Assembly: GCA_977006965.1 (NCBI GenBank)
Contig: OZ345382.1
Coordinates: forward strand, 620,001-684,000
DNA length: 64,000 nt
DNA from: Phymatolithon calcareum
Lineage: Eukaryota > Rhodophyta > Florideophyceae > Hapalidiales
Direction: 5' to 3'
Shown here: in pieces, positions 33,625-44,600 of the stretch
Layout: every line of letters begins with the position of its first letter
Position numbering within the stretch: the stretch's first letter is position 1
Made by a program: the position numbers and the translations under genes
The notes under the pieces: model-generated
Database searches by the model: none
The model's input: the letters and a program-made list of their open reading frames with translations, nothing else
What the model was told of the DNA's origin: nothing

Positions 33625-33959
33625 GCAGATTTGATACAGGACGGTTATGATAACCAGTCCGGCTAGCCGGTCACCTGTGCATCACAGGAAAGACCCAAAA
33701 AAGTTCAGTCAAAAATTCTTCCCCGCTGCTCTGCAGGGTTTTTGAAATGACATGAGATGAGCTCCCGCCTCCCCATGGGAGAAGACTATCACCTTCCGAT
33801 AGTATGGTAGTACAGAAATCCCTTCCTGTGTGGTGTGCCGCAACGTTGAAGGAAGCTGGGAGAGAAGACAGAAGGAACTGAAAGAAGGCGGAGATAATAT
33901 TTGCGTGCGTGATCGTTCTAAACACTTTCCAACCCGGGACACCCCTTTGAAGGACGGCG

Positions 33960-34700
33960 AATGAACAATGGCAGCGTAGCGATATTGATGTTAAGCTGGA
34001 CCATGGTCTGCGCATTGTGCAGCTTGGACAGCTGTTGTGAAATCAAGAACTACTTTCATCTGTTAAGATCTTCTAGAGACATAAGGATGCGGAGTTTTTC
34101 TATCAGCTTCGAGATGTCCTGTACTAAAAGAAAGAAAGCATTGAAGTTCACGAAAATTCATACCATTCTGGATTCGAGAGCTGGACAAACGGTAATCGAA
34201 AGGACTCGGCTGTACCGGAATGCGACGCGAACTAAAGGAGCATCTAACCTGGAAAATTACTTGGTCGTGGATCGAAAGAGCCGGAAACGAGGAAAACCAG
34301 TGGCTCCGGACACACCATGTAGTCGGCCAGTGCTCTCCTCTGAGTTCTTGTCATTGCAACATGCTTATGGACACTTTTGCCTTGAAAGCCGCGAGAGCGT
34401 CACCACGCTTATCATCGTCCCCGATGACCTCCACTTACAAGTTAAAACTCTGATAGCATTCAGTAGCTGCTAGATGAGGCGACAAGCCGGGCAAGAGAGA
34501 ACGGCATTACTTGGAATGCCAAAAAAGGAAAATCCAAGTTCTAATATACCCGGGCCTCTTCTAGTACATATTCAGACTTGCGGGGTTCAAGCTCCAGGAG
34601 GGCAGCCGACTGGAATACCTCGGTACAACGATTGGCAACAAAGACGTAACTGACCACGCTACTCTAAAATGCCTCTCCAAAGAGGTCTCTTGCACTCAAA
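33960..34700 (+). pseudogene. LINE reverse-transcriptase palm/thumb relic
   Basis: In mixed frames the plus strand shows WLRTHHVVGQCSPLSSCHCN (motif B-like, cf. GVPQGSPLSP), LIIVPDDLHLQVKT (motif C FADD-like, now VPDD), NGITWNAKKGKSK and RLEYLGTTIGNKDVTDHATL (thumb, cf. TYLGVSLDPGGVTDTL). The order is the normal RT order. Stops and frameshifts abound. Confidence 0.6.
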
Positions 34701-35337
34701 CTCAATTCTGTACTCATCTTCGACGACACTAGAGTGCATTGTAAGGCGACTAGTTCGATCACCGCGAAAATCCCACATGTGGGTAGGCACCCAATCCTGA
34801 TTTTCTCCAAAGGTATGCGCGGTTGAATCTGAACTTTAGGCACCTTTCTTTCTTTTGTAGCGGGATTTCTCGAGGCTGATAAAAACATCCGCATCCTTAC
34901 GGCTCCAGTAGACCTTAACAGATACGAGTGGTACTTGATCTCACAAAAGCAATCCAAGCTGCACAAGGTGAAGAGCTTGGCGCAGCTTAATAGCCAATCT
35001 TCATTCGCCGTCCTTCAAAGGGATGCCCGGGTTGGAAACTATTTAGGATATTCACGGTAGATAATAATCTCCCCGCCTTCTTTCAGTTCCTTACGTCTTC
35101 TCTCCCAGCTTCCTTGAGCGTTGCGGCACACCATACAGTGCAGAATTCATTTAATACCATACTACCAGAAGGTGATAGTCATCTCCCATGGGGGAGGCCG
35201 GAGCAAATGTCTTATCATTTCCAAAAAACTTGCAATTTAGCGGGCAAATTTCCTGACTGAGCATTTCGCTCCTCCTGTGACGCACAGGTGCACGGGTAGC
35301 CGTACCGGTTATCATAACCGGCCTGTATCAAATCCGC

Positions 35338-35677
35338 TTAAATTTGAAATATTTCTTCGAAATCCAGCGACGGCGGAGTTGGGTCTCGCATTTCGAGCAT
35401 GGCTGCTTCTCGATTTGCCGAGGCAAAAGCGGGCGCGTTTGCGATCGTGCTGGCCATTTGCGACAGAATTACCGTCAGAAGAACTGCTTTATGCAGTATT
35501 ACTGCTGCGGCCACTTGCGCCGGCGCAGGCACGGGCGTCCGCGCTGGAATCTTTTTCTTTGTTGCATGTGGTCTGTTCGTTCCTCTCAGGGGCTTAGAAG
35601 CCTTAGAAGTGTCTTTCTTTCTCCTATTAAAAGGATCCCGGGGGCGTTTGGAAGTTTCTAAATTTCGATATTTCTAA
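35338..35677 (-). pseudogene. Conserved ORF fragment, copy B of inverted duplication
   Basis: The minus-strand partner of 33366-33624. The conserved core includes KKKIPARTPVPAPAQVAAA and ANREAAMLEMRDPTPPSLDF. Both copies are open over the conserved part although the surrounding DNA is more diverged, which hints at past selection on the protein. Confidence 0.4.
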
Positions 35678-35734
35678 CAAAAGTTGAAATACACGAATTT
35701 AATTAAAAGAAACAATAAATTCATAGATCTGTCG

Positions 35735-36580
35735 TTAAAGGATTTCGAACTTGTCGAAGTCATTGGCCACTGCGCAGTCCTCCGCCATTGCCTTCAAGTC
35801 GGCGCAGTCGCACTGGTTTTCGAGCCCAAGTTGAACACGGCGTCTATTTGCGTCTGCACTGCAAAAGGAAGCGGAATACGAGTTATAGATTTGACAGCGT
35901 CCGAGGCCCGGGAACTCTTTTCCTTCAACGCGTTCTCGAAGGCGATCATTTTTGGTTGGTAAACAGTGTAGCCGTTTACAGTATCGCGTGCAAGCTATTT
36001 TTTGTGCAACAGAGAGAGGTCCACGAGGGTCTCTGGCCAAATTACGGTGACTTCCAAAAACGCACCGCCCGTCGCGACAGACAGAGAAAATGCTCCTGGG
36101 CCAACACCTGACGGAAGAAGCACGGCGGCAGGAGGTAAAGCTGCTTGAAAAATGTGTCACCTATGACGACCTCACCACCCGCATTGCCGTCCCACTTTTC
36201 ACCATCTGAATCGCCGGCGGACTCCACATCGCTTTGAAGAGCTCAGTGGTTTCTTGAGTCAGTGTCCGTGCGTCGGCGATCGAGATCCTCGCTGTCATAT
36301 TTATCGTCCTCAACCGCTTCGCATAAGAAGTAGAGCGTTCGTGGGCACATTTCCAAAAAGATGTAGAGCGAAGAGCTTGCGCGTATGGAATCGTATCGCT
36401 TTCAAATTCTCTTCCCAAATTATTGTAATTCGTCCGCAAGTTAGAGATCTTGGGCTGTTGAAAGAGTGGATCAGACTCGTAAACTGTTTTCAGATCCTCT
36501 GTGCCCTTGATTTTACTGGTTTTGACCATTTTCAAAAGAAGTTGGGGCACCGGGGAAGAGTTCTTCATCTTGGGGGCCAA
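35735..36580 (-). pseudogene. Unrecognised ORF pair (one frame, one stop)
   Basis: The minus-strand frame 36580-36161 starts at an ATG and encodes 139 residues (MAPKMKNSSPVPQLLLKMVK, then YESDPLFQQPKISNLRTNYN). After a TAG the same frame stays open to 35735. The N-terminal pattern resembles small DNA-binding proteins of plant-type transposons, but this is only an impression. An overlapping frame at 36227-36042 is also open. Confidence 0.3.
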
Positions 36581-36639
36581 TTCTCGGTGATGGAACGAAA
36601 AGGTAAAGGTCGATTTTGCGTTTGATTATCGGATTATGG

Positions 36640-38237
36640 ATGTCAGTAGGCAAGGTTTGGAGGTTTGTCGGGTGGGGTGCGTTCTGTAGCCAGACGTTGG
36701 CGTTAAATCAAGTACAAGTAGCAGTAACGTGCGGATAGAGCGCTATCATGAAGAGTTGAGAAAGGCCTCTCTCTATGAAAGTGCCAGGGTTGTATTCACA
36801 TCATGTTACGCCCCTAATTTTACATGCCATTATTTTTATTTTCACGCATTTTTTAATAAGTTGTTATGCCTCAAACTAAGTCTTCTATGATTTCTTACAA
36901 CTTTACTGGAAGAAAAAATTATTTCAAATAAATATAAGTAAATGAGAGGACGCAGTTAGAGCTCGTTACAGAATGAAATAATCTTTTGAAGAAAGCGAAA
37001 GTTTCTTTCTTGCCAATTGGCAAGAAACAGAGCCCCGAATGTTTCGACTCTCTCTTTTTATACTGGCGATACTTTGTCTACCGCATTCTTTTAGGCCTAT
37101 TTTTGGCGAACAATCAGCATTAAGAACTAAAAGTACCAAGTTTCGCAGGAATTTCGGTAAAAAAGGTCAAAGACCTAGCTAAACTTGCTACAGAGAGTCG
37201 AAATCCTCCCCGAAATGGCGAAATTTTGCGTTTCTGGACCACATTTTCGCTGGGAATGAGATTCTAAAATCATATCTATTTTATATCGCTTTGTAGCTAA
37301 ACATTAGTAGAACCAACTTTCGTGAAAATATAGACAGTAAGTTGAAAGGCTTGCTCATTAGAGATCTTTAAAGATTCAGAGGAAGCGAAAGTTTCGATTC
37401 TAGACATAGCCTTAACACTTGGCAGGATCGAAAGTTTCGCAAAGTATCGCTTCGATGATCCGTGTACGTAATATTTTTCCCGGGGGGTGCGGGAAATATC
37501 GAAAAAACACAAAAGCTCTGGAACAAGCATATCAAAGATTAAAACTAAAAACAAGTGTAATATGTGTAATGTACCCAGGCTGTTGTGGGACATCTGTTAC
37601 GGAAAGGGATGCACAAAAAGCCCGCTATGACAGATTGCTGATGCACAGACACGTTGAACGTTTCGTAACTCTCGGCTCTTCTTGTGATATTTGGCGGGCC
37701 CTCAACACTAAAAAACTTTCGAAAGTTTTGCCTCTCGTTGTTCTAAGGTAGAGTTCGAGGGGCAAAAGTTCGGCCGCCATTAGGATACACTAATAGTAGT
37801 GCAGCATAATTAGTAGGTCTTACTATGCTGCGCATGGACTTGAAAAAGAAACGCTAAAATTCGGGCATGATATGGGCAAAAGTAGTGGTCCAATTTGCGA
37901 ACGTTTTGCCGAAAGTGCGAAATTTCGCACTTTCGACTGTAACTTTCGGCAACTTTTATTCAAGATTTTTGTAAACTATTTCAGAAATATGGTTAAGTTC
38001 AATCTCTGGTACCACGTTTTGGCCTAAAAAGAGAAATCAAGCGATTTTAAAGATAAACTTTCGCCTGACAAAGATTCTCAATGACTGTATTCGAAAATTT
38101 ACGTAGGCATAAGTTTCGCGAAAGTTTCGCAAAAGTTTCGGGGCAGTAAATCGAGATACGGAACTCAGGGCACGTAATTTTGAAGCATACTGATTGCCCA
38201 GCAAGGCCTTGCATCTTTTCAAAAATGTAACAAAATA
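36640..38237. repeat. Region rich in CGAAAGTTTCG-type motifs
   Basis: At least eight GCGAAAGTTTCG-like motifs lie between about 36995 and 38145, in both orientations, including a 26-nt perfect palindrome at 37910-37935 and a double motif at 38110-38145. No gene is supported across this stretch. It may be a decayed repeat-built element or a cluster of binding sites. Confidence 0.5.
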
Positions 38238-38955
38238 CAGTCGAACCTGTATAGCTGCAAAACCTGCATTCGTGCAATCGAATCGCCTAGACCGATTTGG
38301 TATATGCCGAAAAGTAACTAAATTTAAACCTACCTTGCAAACTGCATTAGTGCAACTGAAGGGAATGCCACCCTTAATTTTGAATAAAAGTTTGATAGCA
38401 CGGATTGCAACAGAGACTGGCTCTCGTCATAAATCGTGCAGGGCTGCTTGCCAAGTAAGTTCCATGTGCTACATAGAATAGCGTTATTTGATGATGCTCA
38501 TCCCTGCAGGAAACACCACTGCGCATACCTCGTCAGCCCAAATGAGGAGGATGACTGCATCGCAGATGTGGAAGAGGCGGCACTTGTCGGCGATATCCTG
38601 CATGAAATGAATCCTGTTGAGACCGGCGAAGCCGCTGAGAGTGTTGAAAAGGAGAACAAGCCGAAATTGTCGCTTGCTGAGCAGTTGCGTCATCTGAGTT
38701 TGGCAGTAGAGATCATGGACGAGAGAGGAGAGTGTTCGTGGTCTGTGCGGCGCGCCATCCACGCATCGCAACGTAAGATTCGCTCCGACCACAAGAAGGG
38801 GCTCCAGCAGAGAAAGGTCACTGATTGGTTCAACTGAGCCTCGTGGACGATTGGGTAGAATGTTTCTGTAGCCCCTTATGATAAAGCCTCCAAGACTGCA
38901 AAACCTCTATTTCTGCATACCAACCTGCTTTACCGCCCTGTTGCAGCTATACAGG
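38238..38955 (+). mobile_element. pogo/Tigger element, internally deleted
   Basis: The left end follows TA (38236-38237) and reads CAGTCGAACCTGTATAGCTG. The right end has the inverted CTCCTGTATAGCTGCAA around 38940-38957. The outermost right bases appear replaced at the junction with the adjacent LTR. Only the C-terminal coding part of the transposase remains. Confidence 0.65.
38436..38837 (+). pseudogene. Tigger/pogo transposase C-terminal fragment
   Basis: The supported coding part runs from about 38510 to a stop at 38837. It encodes SPNEEDDCIADVEEAALVG, then LSLAEQLRHLSLAVEIM, and ends QQRKVTDWFN. A Gln-x-(K)-(I/V)-T-(D)-(F/W)-F ending is characteristic of Tigger-like DDE transposases. 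Upstream, GTAAGT at 38455 and CCCTGCAG at 38509 would frame a 55-nt intron. The DDE core is deleted. Confidence 0.5.
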
Positions 38956-38965
38956 AGCCCGCCGC

Positions 38966-39185
38966 TGTAATGCTTACAGTGTAAGTACATGTAAGCTGTA
39001 AGCAGCGGCTCTATAGTTTGCCCTTGGTGATCCTTCATGGTGTAAGTACGCATCGAAAGCTACGGTACTGTAATGACTGTAATGCTATCTGTAAGGGCTT
39101 GCTATAAATGCAAGCTGTAATGACAATTTGAAGAGAGCTAGTCTTATAGGAAGTGGAGGGTATGATAGTGGTGTTGGACGCCACA
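38966..39185 (-). repeat. Solo LTR of the Ty3/gypsy family
   Basis: About 220 bp, bounded TG...CA (plus-strand TGTAATGC to GACGCCACA), are roughly 90% identical to the LTR at 61416-61655. No internal retrotransposon sequence adjoins it, so it is a solo LTR or a fragment. It abuts the right end of the pogo relic. I see no clear 5-bp target duplication. Confidence 0.65.
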
Positions 39186-39554
39186 ATGGGCTTATGTGCG
39201 CCTATTGCCGACCTGCCAGTAGTAACGTACTGTATTTTATCTAAATTTCCGATCTGCAATTCACGATTTTTTTGTTTGCACGAACTAGCAATGAAGATAA
39301 TTTTGGAAAAGCGGAGTTCTCCACGAAGTCAAATCAGGTGTAAAGTGTCAGTACATGGTACGGACTGCATGATACTCGAGCCATCACCTCTTTGTCCTAA
39401 ATGGTTCTCACATAAGTTTAAAGGGATATAAAGTAAGAATTTCTGTTCTGTCTGGCGATATATTATGAGTTCATAGACCTTTACATGCGGGTCCTATCCT
39501 GACCTTAATTTATTCCGCATGTGAATGAAGAAAATGCTAATGGAGGTATAGAAC
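39186..39554. other. Intergenic, nothing recognised
   Basis: No gene or repeat supported. Confidence 0.3.
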
Positions 39555-39817
39555 GTCATCGCCGATAGCGGATACTCTGATGAATGGTGTGAGTTCATCT
39601 TTGATGTTACATCTGCTTCTCCGAACGGGCTGCATGCGATATATCGGGTGAGACACGAAACGGCAAACTGGCGCTTGAAACAATTAGAGACATCGGTCGT
39701 CCATTTCGCCATGGCAGTAAGCTGCACTCTGTGTGTTTTCACGCCGTTGCCAATATTACGCAGATTAAGATAGACGTCGGTGAACCTCTCGTCAGCCTCA
39801 AATTATATGGCTGTTGA
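39555..39817 (+). pseudogene. DDE transposase C-terminal relic
   Basis: One frame encodes VIADSGYSDEWCEF, then RVRHETANWRLKQ. After a frameshift near 39700 another encodes FRHGSKLHSVCFHAVANITQ, IDVGEPLVSL and a stop at 39817. The succession (I)ADxGY - RHETxNxRLK - FRHxxxxH - FxAVAxITQ - GxPL is familiar from eukaryotic DDE endonuclease transposases of the DDE_Tnp_4 type. One catalytic Asp region is present; the N-terminal part is missing. Confidence 0.5.
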
Positions 39818-40389
39818 ATTCTATGCGCTCATCAAAAAAGGACATATAATTTATGTAAGCATGCCAAACTTTCAGCTTCCAGTAGATTTATGAGTACTGC
39901 ACCTGATTTCAAAGAAATATCGAAATAACACTATTTCCCGCACCGCCCTGGTAGCTTGCCTTCAATAGGAATCTTCATTGAGCTGCCTACTTCCCTTTCC
40001 CATAACTTAATTAGTTTTTTCTCTATTCCTCTTCTTTGCGACAGATTTCTCCTGGGCTTTCTGAAGGGCTTGTTGCAAGTCTTCAAAAATCTTGAGATAT
40101 TCAATATCCTTCGTGGCTTCCCTTATGTCGTAATGTCTTCCAAAGTACACTTCTGTTTCTTCAAGACGCTTTTTGTCTCTTACCAGGCTTAATGCAAACC
40201 TTTCTGCTAGATGAAGTTACCTCATCTTTGGTAGTCCCAGTCGTCGAAGAACTCTTATTCTCTCCCGGCGGTGTTCGGCATATTTTCCGAAAATATTCTT
40301 GTAGAACAAGACCTCTGGCGACTAGATTGCCGAGAGCAATCTATTTGTCATTAGAGTCGCGTGTAGCGCATACTCCCATTTCGGGACTA
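39818..40389. other. Intergenic, nothing recognised
   Basis: Short frames only; adjoins the LINE relic. Confidence 0.3.
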
Positions 40390-41000
40390 TTTGCTACTTA
40401 AACTTCCTCATGCATTTCTCCGGTTTGAATTCTCGAATATTCACTCCAAGGTCCCGAAGCGTATGTATGCACCCTGCAGCATTTCGAACTCTTGCTAAGG
40501 CCGTGTCATCCGAAACACACTTATTACTCATGCTTAACCCGAGATACAAGAGCCTCCAGGCTTGATGCAGTTCTCGTCCCGCCAAGCAAAAAGTGTGCTT
40601 CTGAAGCCCTTTGTAGTTAAGGACTTCGCATTTTCCTGGTTTTGTTTTCCAGCTCATGCCATTTTCTCTTTTCCAAAAGGTCGCTATATCTAGCAGTTTC
40701 TGCATTCCTTGTCCTTGTCTTGTCTTCGCTTGAAGCTGAACATCATCTGTGAACAATTGCGCAGGGCACTCTGAGACGTTTCCGTCTGTCTTGGAGACGG
40801 CTCTTGCTAATGTGTCTATGAATGTATTGTATAGGCATGGACGAAGAGGTGAACCTTGAGGCTCGCCTCGGTCGTTGATACACCACGTTTCTGTTTCGTC
40901 GACTCATCTCTGCTATCTCTCAGGAAGTTTCTCCGTCAGCCCCTTCATGAGGAAATCCCATAACAAATTATCGTACACAGCGGATAAGTCGAGATCTGTC
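40390..41000 (-). pseudogene. LINE reverse-transcriptase relic (minus strand)
   Basis: Read from 41000 down, the minus strand shows DLDLSAVYDNLLWDFLM (motif A), GEPQGSPLRPCLYNTFIDT (motif B), LFTDDVQLQAKT (motif C with both Asp kept) and WKTKPGKCEVLNYKG, then a thumb-like region ending KCMRKFK. Two stops lie between motifs A and B. The family is different from the 4738 copy but related to the relic at 34 kb (DD(L/V)(H/Q)LQ(V/A)KT). Confidence 0.7.
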
Positions 41001-41736
41001 GCGAAATTTCAGGTTCGAGCTTAATATTGAGCCCGGCTATGGGTACTCGCAATGAGCAAATTAGGAGTTGGTTCAATCTTGAACACATGACTGGGGTTAC
41101 TCGCGATGTGCAACTTTGGAGCCGGTATTTCGTCGCCGAGGTCAAGGTCAATGATATTATCTCTCGGTATCGTTGTGAAGCCAACTTCGTTGATTGCTTT
41201 CTTGATTGCTTCCGAACTCCATCGACGGATGAGTTCGGCCGCTTTTATAGTGTTCTGCGAAGAGCACAAGGAAATCCTAATATCGCCTATGCTTACGTGG
41301 TGCTCCAATTCCTTACCATACCGTTGTTATTCCTAAGATTAAAATTTTCGCGCAATTGGAAAATTCCGTGAATTAAAGAAATGTACGTTAGAAACCGTAT
41401 GACCGCCATTCGAATCTCTTGGATATAGTTTCGTGCAAGTAGAAGAAAGCGCTCCTGTTGTGGAGTCAATGGCTTCTTTTTCGCTTCTGAATTCCGCTTA
41501 GATGATTACCAGCATGCATTCTGTTTCCTCTCTCAAGAATTCTCGATTGCTAACTCATCTCTTATATCAATTTGTCACAATAACTATCATGAAAGGATAT
41601 TCCTTTTTTATTGTACTCTTTGCAAGGAGTATAACGCGATATGTGCTTCAGTCTTTCCAAAAATCCTGATGAACCTTGTTGACGCGGTAGTTTTGACTTG
41701 AGAGAGATTTGGGCCTGTTGTTTGCTGCGACATGAG
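41001..41736. other. Probable upstream part of the minus-strand LINE relic
   Basis: A minus-strand frame (41308-41021) encodes SSEAIKKAINEVGFTTIPRD and runs towards the RT motif A, so it may be the decayed linker. Beyond about 41.35 kb nothing is recognised. Confidence 0.25.
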
Positions 41737-42470
41737 CAGGGGTTGGTTAAAATGGATTGACATTGCAATGAATTGCAATCCTCAATAGAAATCGAAGATT
41801 GGGTCATTCTGCAGCATTGCCAGTTGCATTTCGCCATCTTTGGTGATTTCAATACCGATTGGAGAAGTGGCTACACTACTTTAGGTACCCTAAATACGTA
41901 CCAGTCGTGCGCCAGCTGACCACGAATCGTCGACATCCCGACAACAGTACATGTAATTCATACTTTCATTGATTACACTGTTCTGGCTATTTTCTTACAA
42001 CGTCACTGTCGATTCCACGTGATAACAGCATATGTAAGGCAAACCTTTATCATATTGTACCTTTCTGGCTGCTCATTTTGAACCTGGCAGTATAACGCTT
42101 CATGTTCTATGTGCGCTTATACCCTAGTGTGGTACTTATGCGATTACATCAGATGCAAGGGAAACCCTCAGGTTGCACGATGCTGGCTTCTCCTTAGAAA
42201 CCTCGCAGCATAATACATTATGTTCTAATGGGAGTGCTTTGTGTCTTGTAGTTGGGCTTTATAGTGCCGTGAATGTTTGGCTGTTTCTGTTGTAGTGTTT
42301 TATGCTTCACATGACCATTAAACGATATTCATCGCCCGAAATCATTGCAATTAGGATTTCTACGACTACCAGTATTGCAATTCGCATTGCATCGCCGTGT
42401 GAGACGCCCTCCGCATTGGGTATTGTATCATTTTCTCCAATCGCTTGCAATGGCATTGTTCCGATCCCTG
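41737..42470. mobile_element. Non-autonomous hAT transposon (734 bp)
   Basis: The left end is CAGGGGTTGG and the right end is GATCCCTG, flanked by a perfect 8-bp target duplication, GACATGAG (41729-41736 and 42471-42478). Subterminal ATTGCAAT motifs are abundant near both ends. It contains no hAT coding exon. A short internal plus-strand frame encodes AIFGDFNTDWRSGYTTL, which resembles the GDFN motif of APE-type endonucleases and might be captured sequence. Confidence 0.85.
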
Positions 42471-42537
42471 GACATGAGCTGGGCCTTTCTTTTATAAGAG
42501 AATCAGAGTTACTTAGCGCCATACCCGAGGAAGACAT

Positions 42538-42936
42538 TTGAATCTCCCGCATGTTTCCCATACGAGGTCAAAGATGAGGACATTGCACAGGCACAGAGGG
42601 ATATCCGATACCTCGAAGAGCAGAAGTGCTGAACGTCCCAGCGAAGAGGGCCGTGAACTTAAAGTTCACCCACAAGGAAGAGAATCTGCGAACCTACTGG
42701 CCATGGAGCACAACGGAGAAGGTCAAAAACGAGATATCTCTGTCGAGATGAACGAGAATCAAAACCCCGTACTCCAAATCAAGTCGCGAAAGCACAGACT
42801 TTGGGCAGTTGAGTGGTTCTTCGGCCGCCTGTCCTCTCGAAAGCCCTCGCTATATGTCGAAAACTATGACGAATTAGCAATGGTGCTGCTGAAAACCGTT
42901 CAAATCATCCTAACGCAACCGCAGTTAGATGACTGA
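42538..42936 (+). CDS. Unrecognised 132-aa ORF
   Basis: The frame ends at TGA (42934-42936). Its better part is the C-terminus: ISVEMNENQNPVLQIK, HRLWAVEWFFGRLSSRKPSL, then YDELAMVLLKTVQIIL. An overlapping frame (KDEDIAQAQRDIRYLEEQK) upstream is also coding-like, so the gene may be frameshifted or spliced. No family recognised. It lies just outside the hAT element. Confidence 0.3.
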   Translation: MNLPHVSHTRSKMRTLHRHRGISDTSKSRSAERPSEEGRELKVHPQGRESANLLAMEHNGEGQKRDISVEMNENQNPVLQIKSRKHRLWAVEWFFGRLSSRKPSLYVENYDELAMVLLKTVQIILTQPQLDD

Positions 42937-43259
42937 GCAGAAGAAGTGAAACAAACAACGGACAAAATTTATCCATTTAATTAACGATGCTAGAAATCGA
43001 GATGAAAGAGGAGATTAGTATAGGTTGAAAACCTGCTTGTCACACGTTTTCTCGAACGGCTAATACAGGACCGAAGCACATGCTGACTGTCCGCTTAACA
43101 GATGTGATTTTTACTGACCGCACCGTTCGAAGTCAGCAAAATCAGTCGACATACAAGGAACACAGGCGCACTGTCGGTGGTAGTTTTACAGAATGCACCA
43201 ATTGATGGGGCATACGGTCGACAATTTTTATCTATTCCCAAAGACTGCGCGCCATGGTC
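42937..43259. other. Intergenic, nothing recognised
   Basis: AT-rich spacer without supported features. Confidence 0.3.
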
Positions 43260-43570
43260 AAGGCGCGCCCCCGCGCTCCGTTTCATTTCCACGCCTGCTG
43301 CACGCTAACCGTCGCTCGCCGCCGGTCGACACATTTTCATCGCTTGCCTTGCCGCCGCGCTCCGGTCCATTTCCATCTCGTGCTGCTCGCTCTCGGTCGC
43401 TCGCCAAGGCGCACCACCGCGCTCCGTTGCATTTTCGCTGCCTGGTATCCGCTAACCGTTTCCCGCCGTCGCTCGCTGTACTTCGAGCGCCTGATGCCCG
43501 TTCGTCGTCGCTCGCCTCATTTCCATCGCCTACCGCCAGCTCTCTGTCGCTCTCCGCCGCTCTTATACCT
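43260..43570. repeat. GC-rich degenerate minisatellite
   Basis: Repeated CCGCGCTCCG(G/T)T(T/C)CATTTCCA-type units with a period of about 75-90 bp recur four or five times in a C-rich plus strand. The open frames across it encode low-complexity Ser/Arg/Pro/Ala and are probably by-products. Confidence 0.5.
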
Positions 43571-43624
43571 CGACGAAAAGGCCGTCCACATCAATTTTGG
43601 GACCGCCGGGCGTGGAGGACGGTA

Positions 43625-43828
43625 ATGAATTTTAGTTTTTCTTTATCGACCTCGGAAAGGGCCGAACAAGTCAAGGGAAGGTTCGTTCCCGACAACACAC
43701 AAAAGGGCACCGAGTACAGTGGTCGCGTTCTGGCTCGATTTCTTGTCAACGACGGATTCAAAGACCGGTATTTCAACACGGAACCCCACTTTCAGTCTCT
43801 GCATTTCGGGAGCAGGTCTGCTGTTTAG
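43625..43828 (+). pseudogene. Fragment resembling the N-terminus of Crypton/KIAA1958-like recombinase proteins
   Basis: It encodes GRFVPDNTQKGTEYSGRVLA and FLVNDGFKDRYFN before a stop at 43828. The (V)P-x-NT-x-(K/R)-x-T-x-(Y/W) opening is common at the start of tyrosine-recombinase-derived proteins of Crypton type. No recombinase domain follows. This is a weak single-motif match. Confidence 0.25.
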
Positions 43829-44600
43829 GGCTTGCTGAGCTATACAAACTTGCAATGGGATAAGGGTCATTAGCAAAAATTGGACGTTTTCAGAGACACA
43901 GATGAAATGAGCCCAAAACGAAGAAAGTGATTAAAATGGAGCCCAATAGAGAGTCCAAGGAGAATATCAAAGACGAAAGTGCGATCAACCACAACTACAA
44001 GTAAGTAGAACGTACTCAACTTCATTTTAAAATATAGTTGTAGCCCAAGAAACTGATCTGAACTTAAGTCTTGTGGTACACAATTAGCTCCGTTGTACCA
44101 GGGGAACGTTAGAAGGGGAGTAAAGCAACTATTTGACGTAACATAAATTTTAGTGGAAAAGACGTGCGCGTTGTGCCAGGTAAATTATGAACATTTTCGG
44201 TATCAAAAAAATACCGTGAAAACAAAGTGCTCACAGTTGCAACCATCGGACGTTGGTAGTTGTCGGCCAATAGGAAAGATCCATGGCGACGTCGACGACG
44301 AGATGTAGGATTACAGTGCACATGAGAGCCGTAAAGGTTGCTTTAGTTTTTACGGCTCTGAATCGTGTCATAAGGGCTACAGGAAATAATTAGAGAGAAA
44401 ATGTGATGAGGTCGCATGTGATAGGTTACTTTTCCCAAAACTACTCATGGGATTTTGTGATCAACATTTCTTGCGTAATCGACGCTGTCGAGCTACGTCG
44501 GTACTTTTAGCATGCTGACGGCTGTGACCGGTTCCTGTTCGCGTGTGGCTGTGGTCGTGGCCCGGAGATCAGTACCTTTGGCGCAAATATGTCTTTACAT
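43829..44600. other. Spacer upstream of the P-like element
   Basis: No gene supported. A hairpin AGAGCCGTAAA...TTTACGGCTCT lies at about 44324-44358. Confidence 0.3.

Larger units (their letters stand above)
33360..35600. repeat. Diverged inverted duplication
   Basis: Arm A (about 33360-34190) and arm B (about 35600-34790, inverted) share long stretches: the ORF ending PTPPS, a TTATGATAACC palindrome, a CACCTGTGC/TCACAGG hairpin, and a segment translating as LCSLD(S/C)(C)CEIK..LLRS. The 34190-34790 centre holds LINE RT relics. Divergence is too large for recent origin. Confidence 0.7.

Noticed and set aside
41562-41852. 96-codon minus-strand frame
   Set aside because: It crosses the hAT boundary, so it cannot be an ancestral gene, and has no recognisable motif.
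43193-43828. 211-codon plus-strand frame treated as one protein
   Set aside because: Its first 140 codons are the translation of a GC-rich degenerate minisatellite; only the last part resembles a protein.
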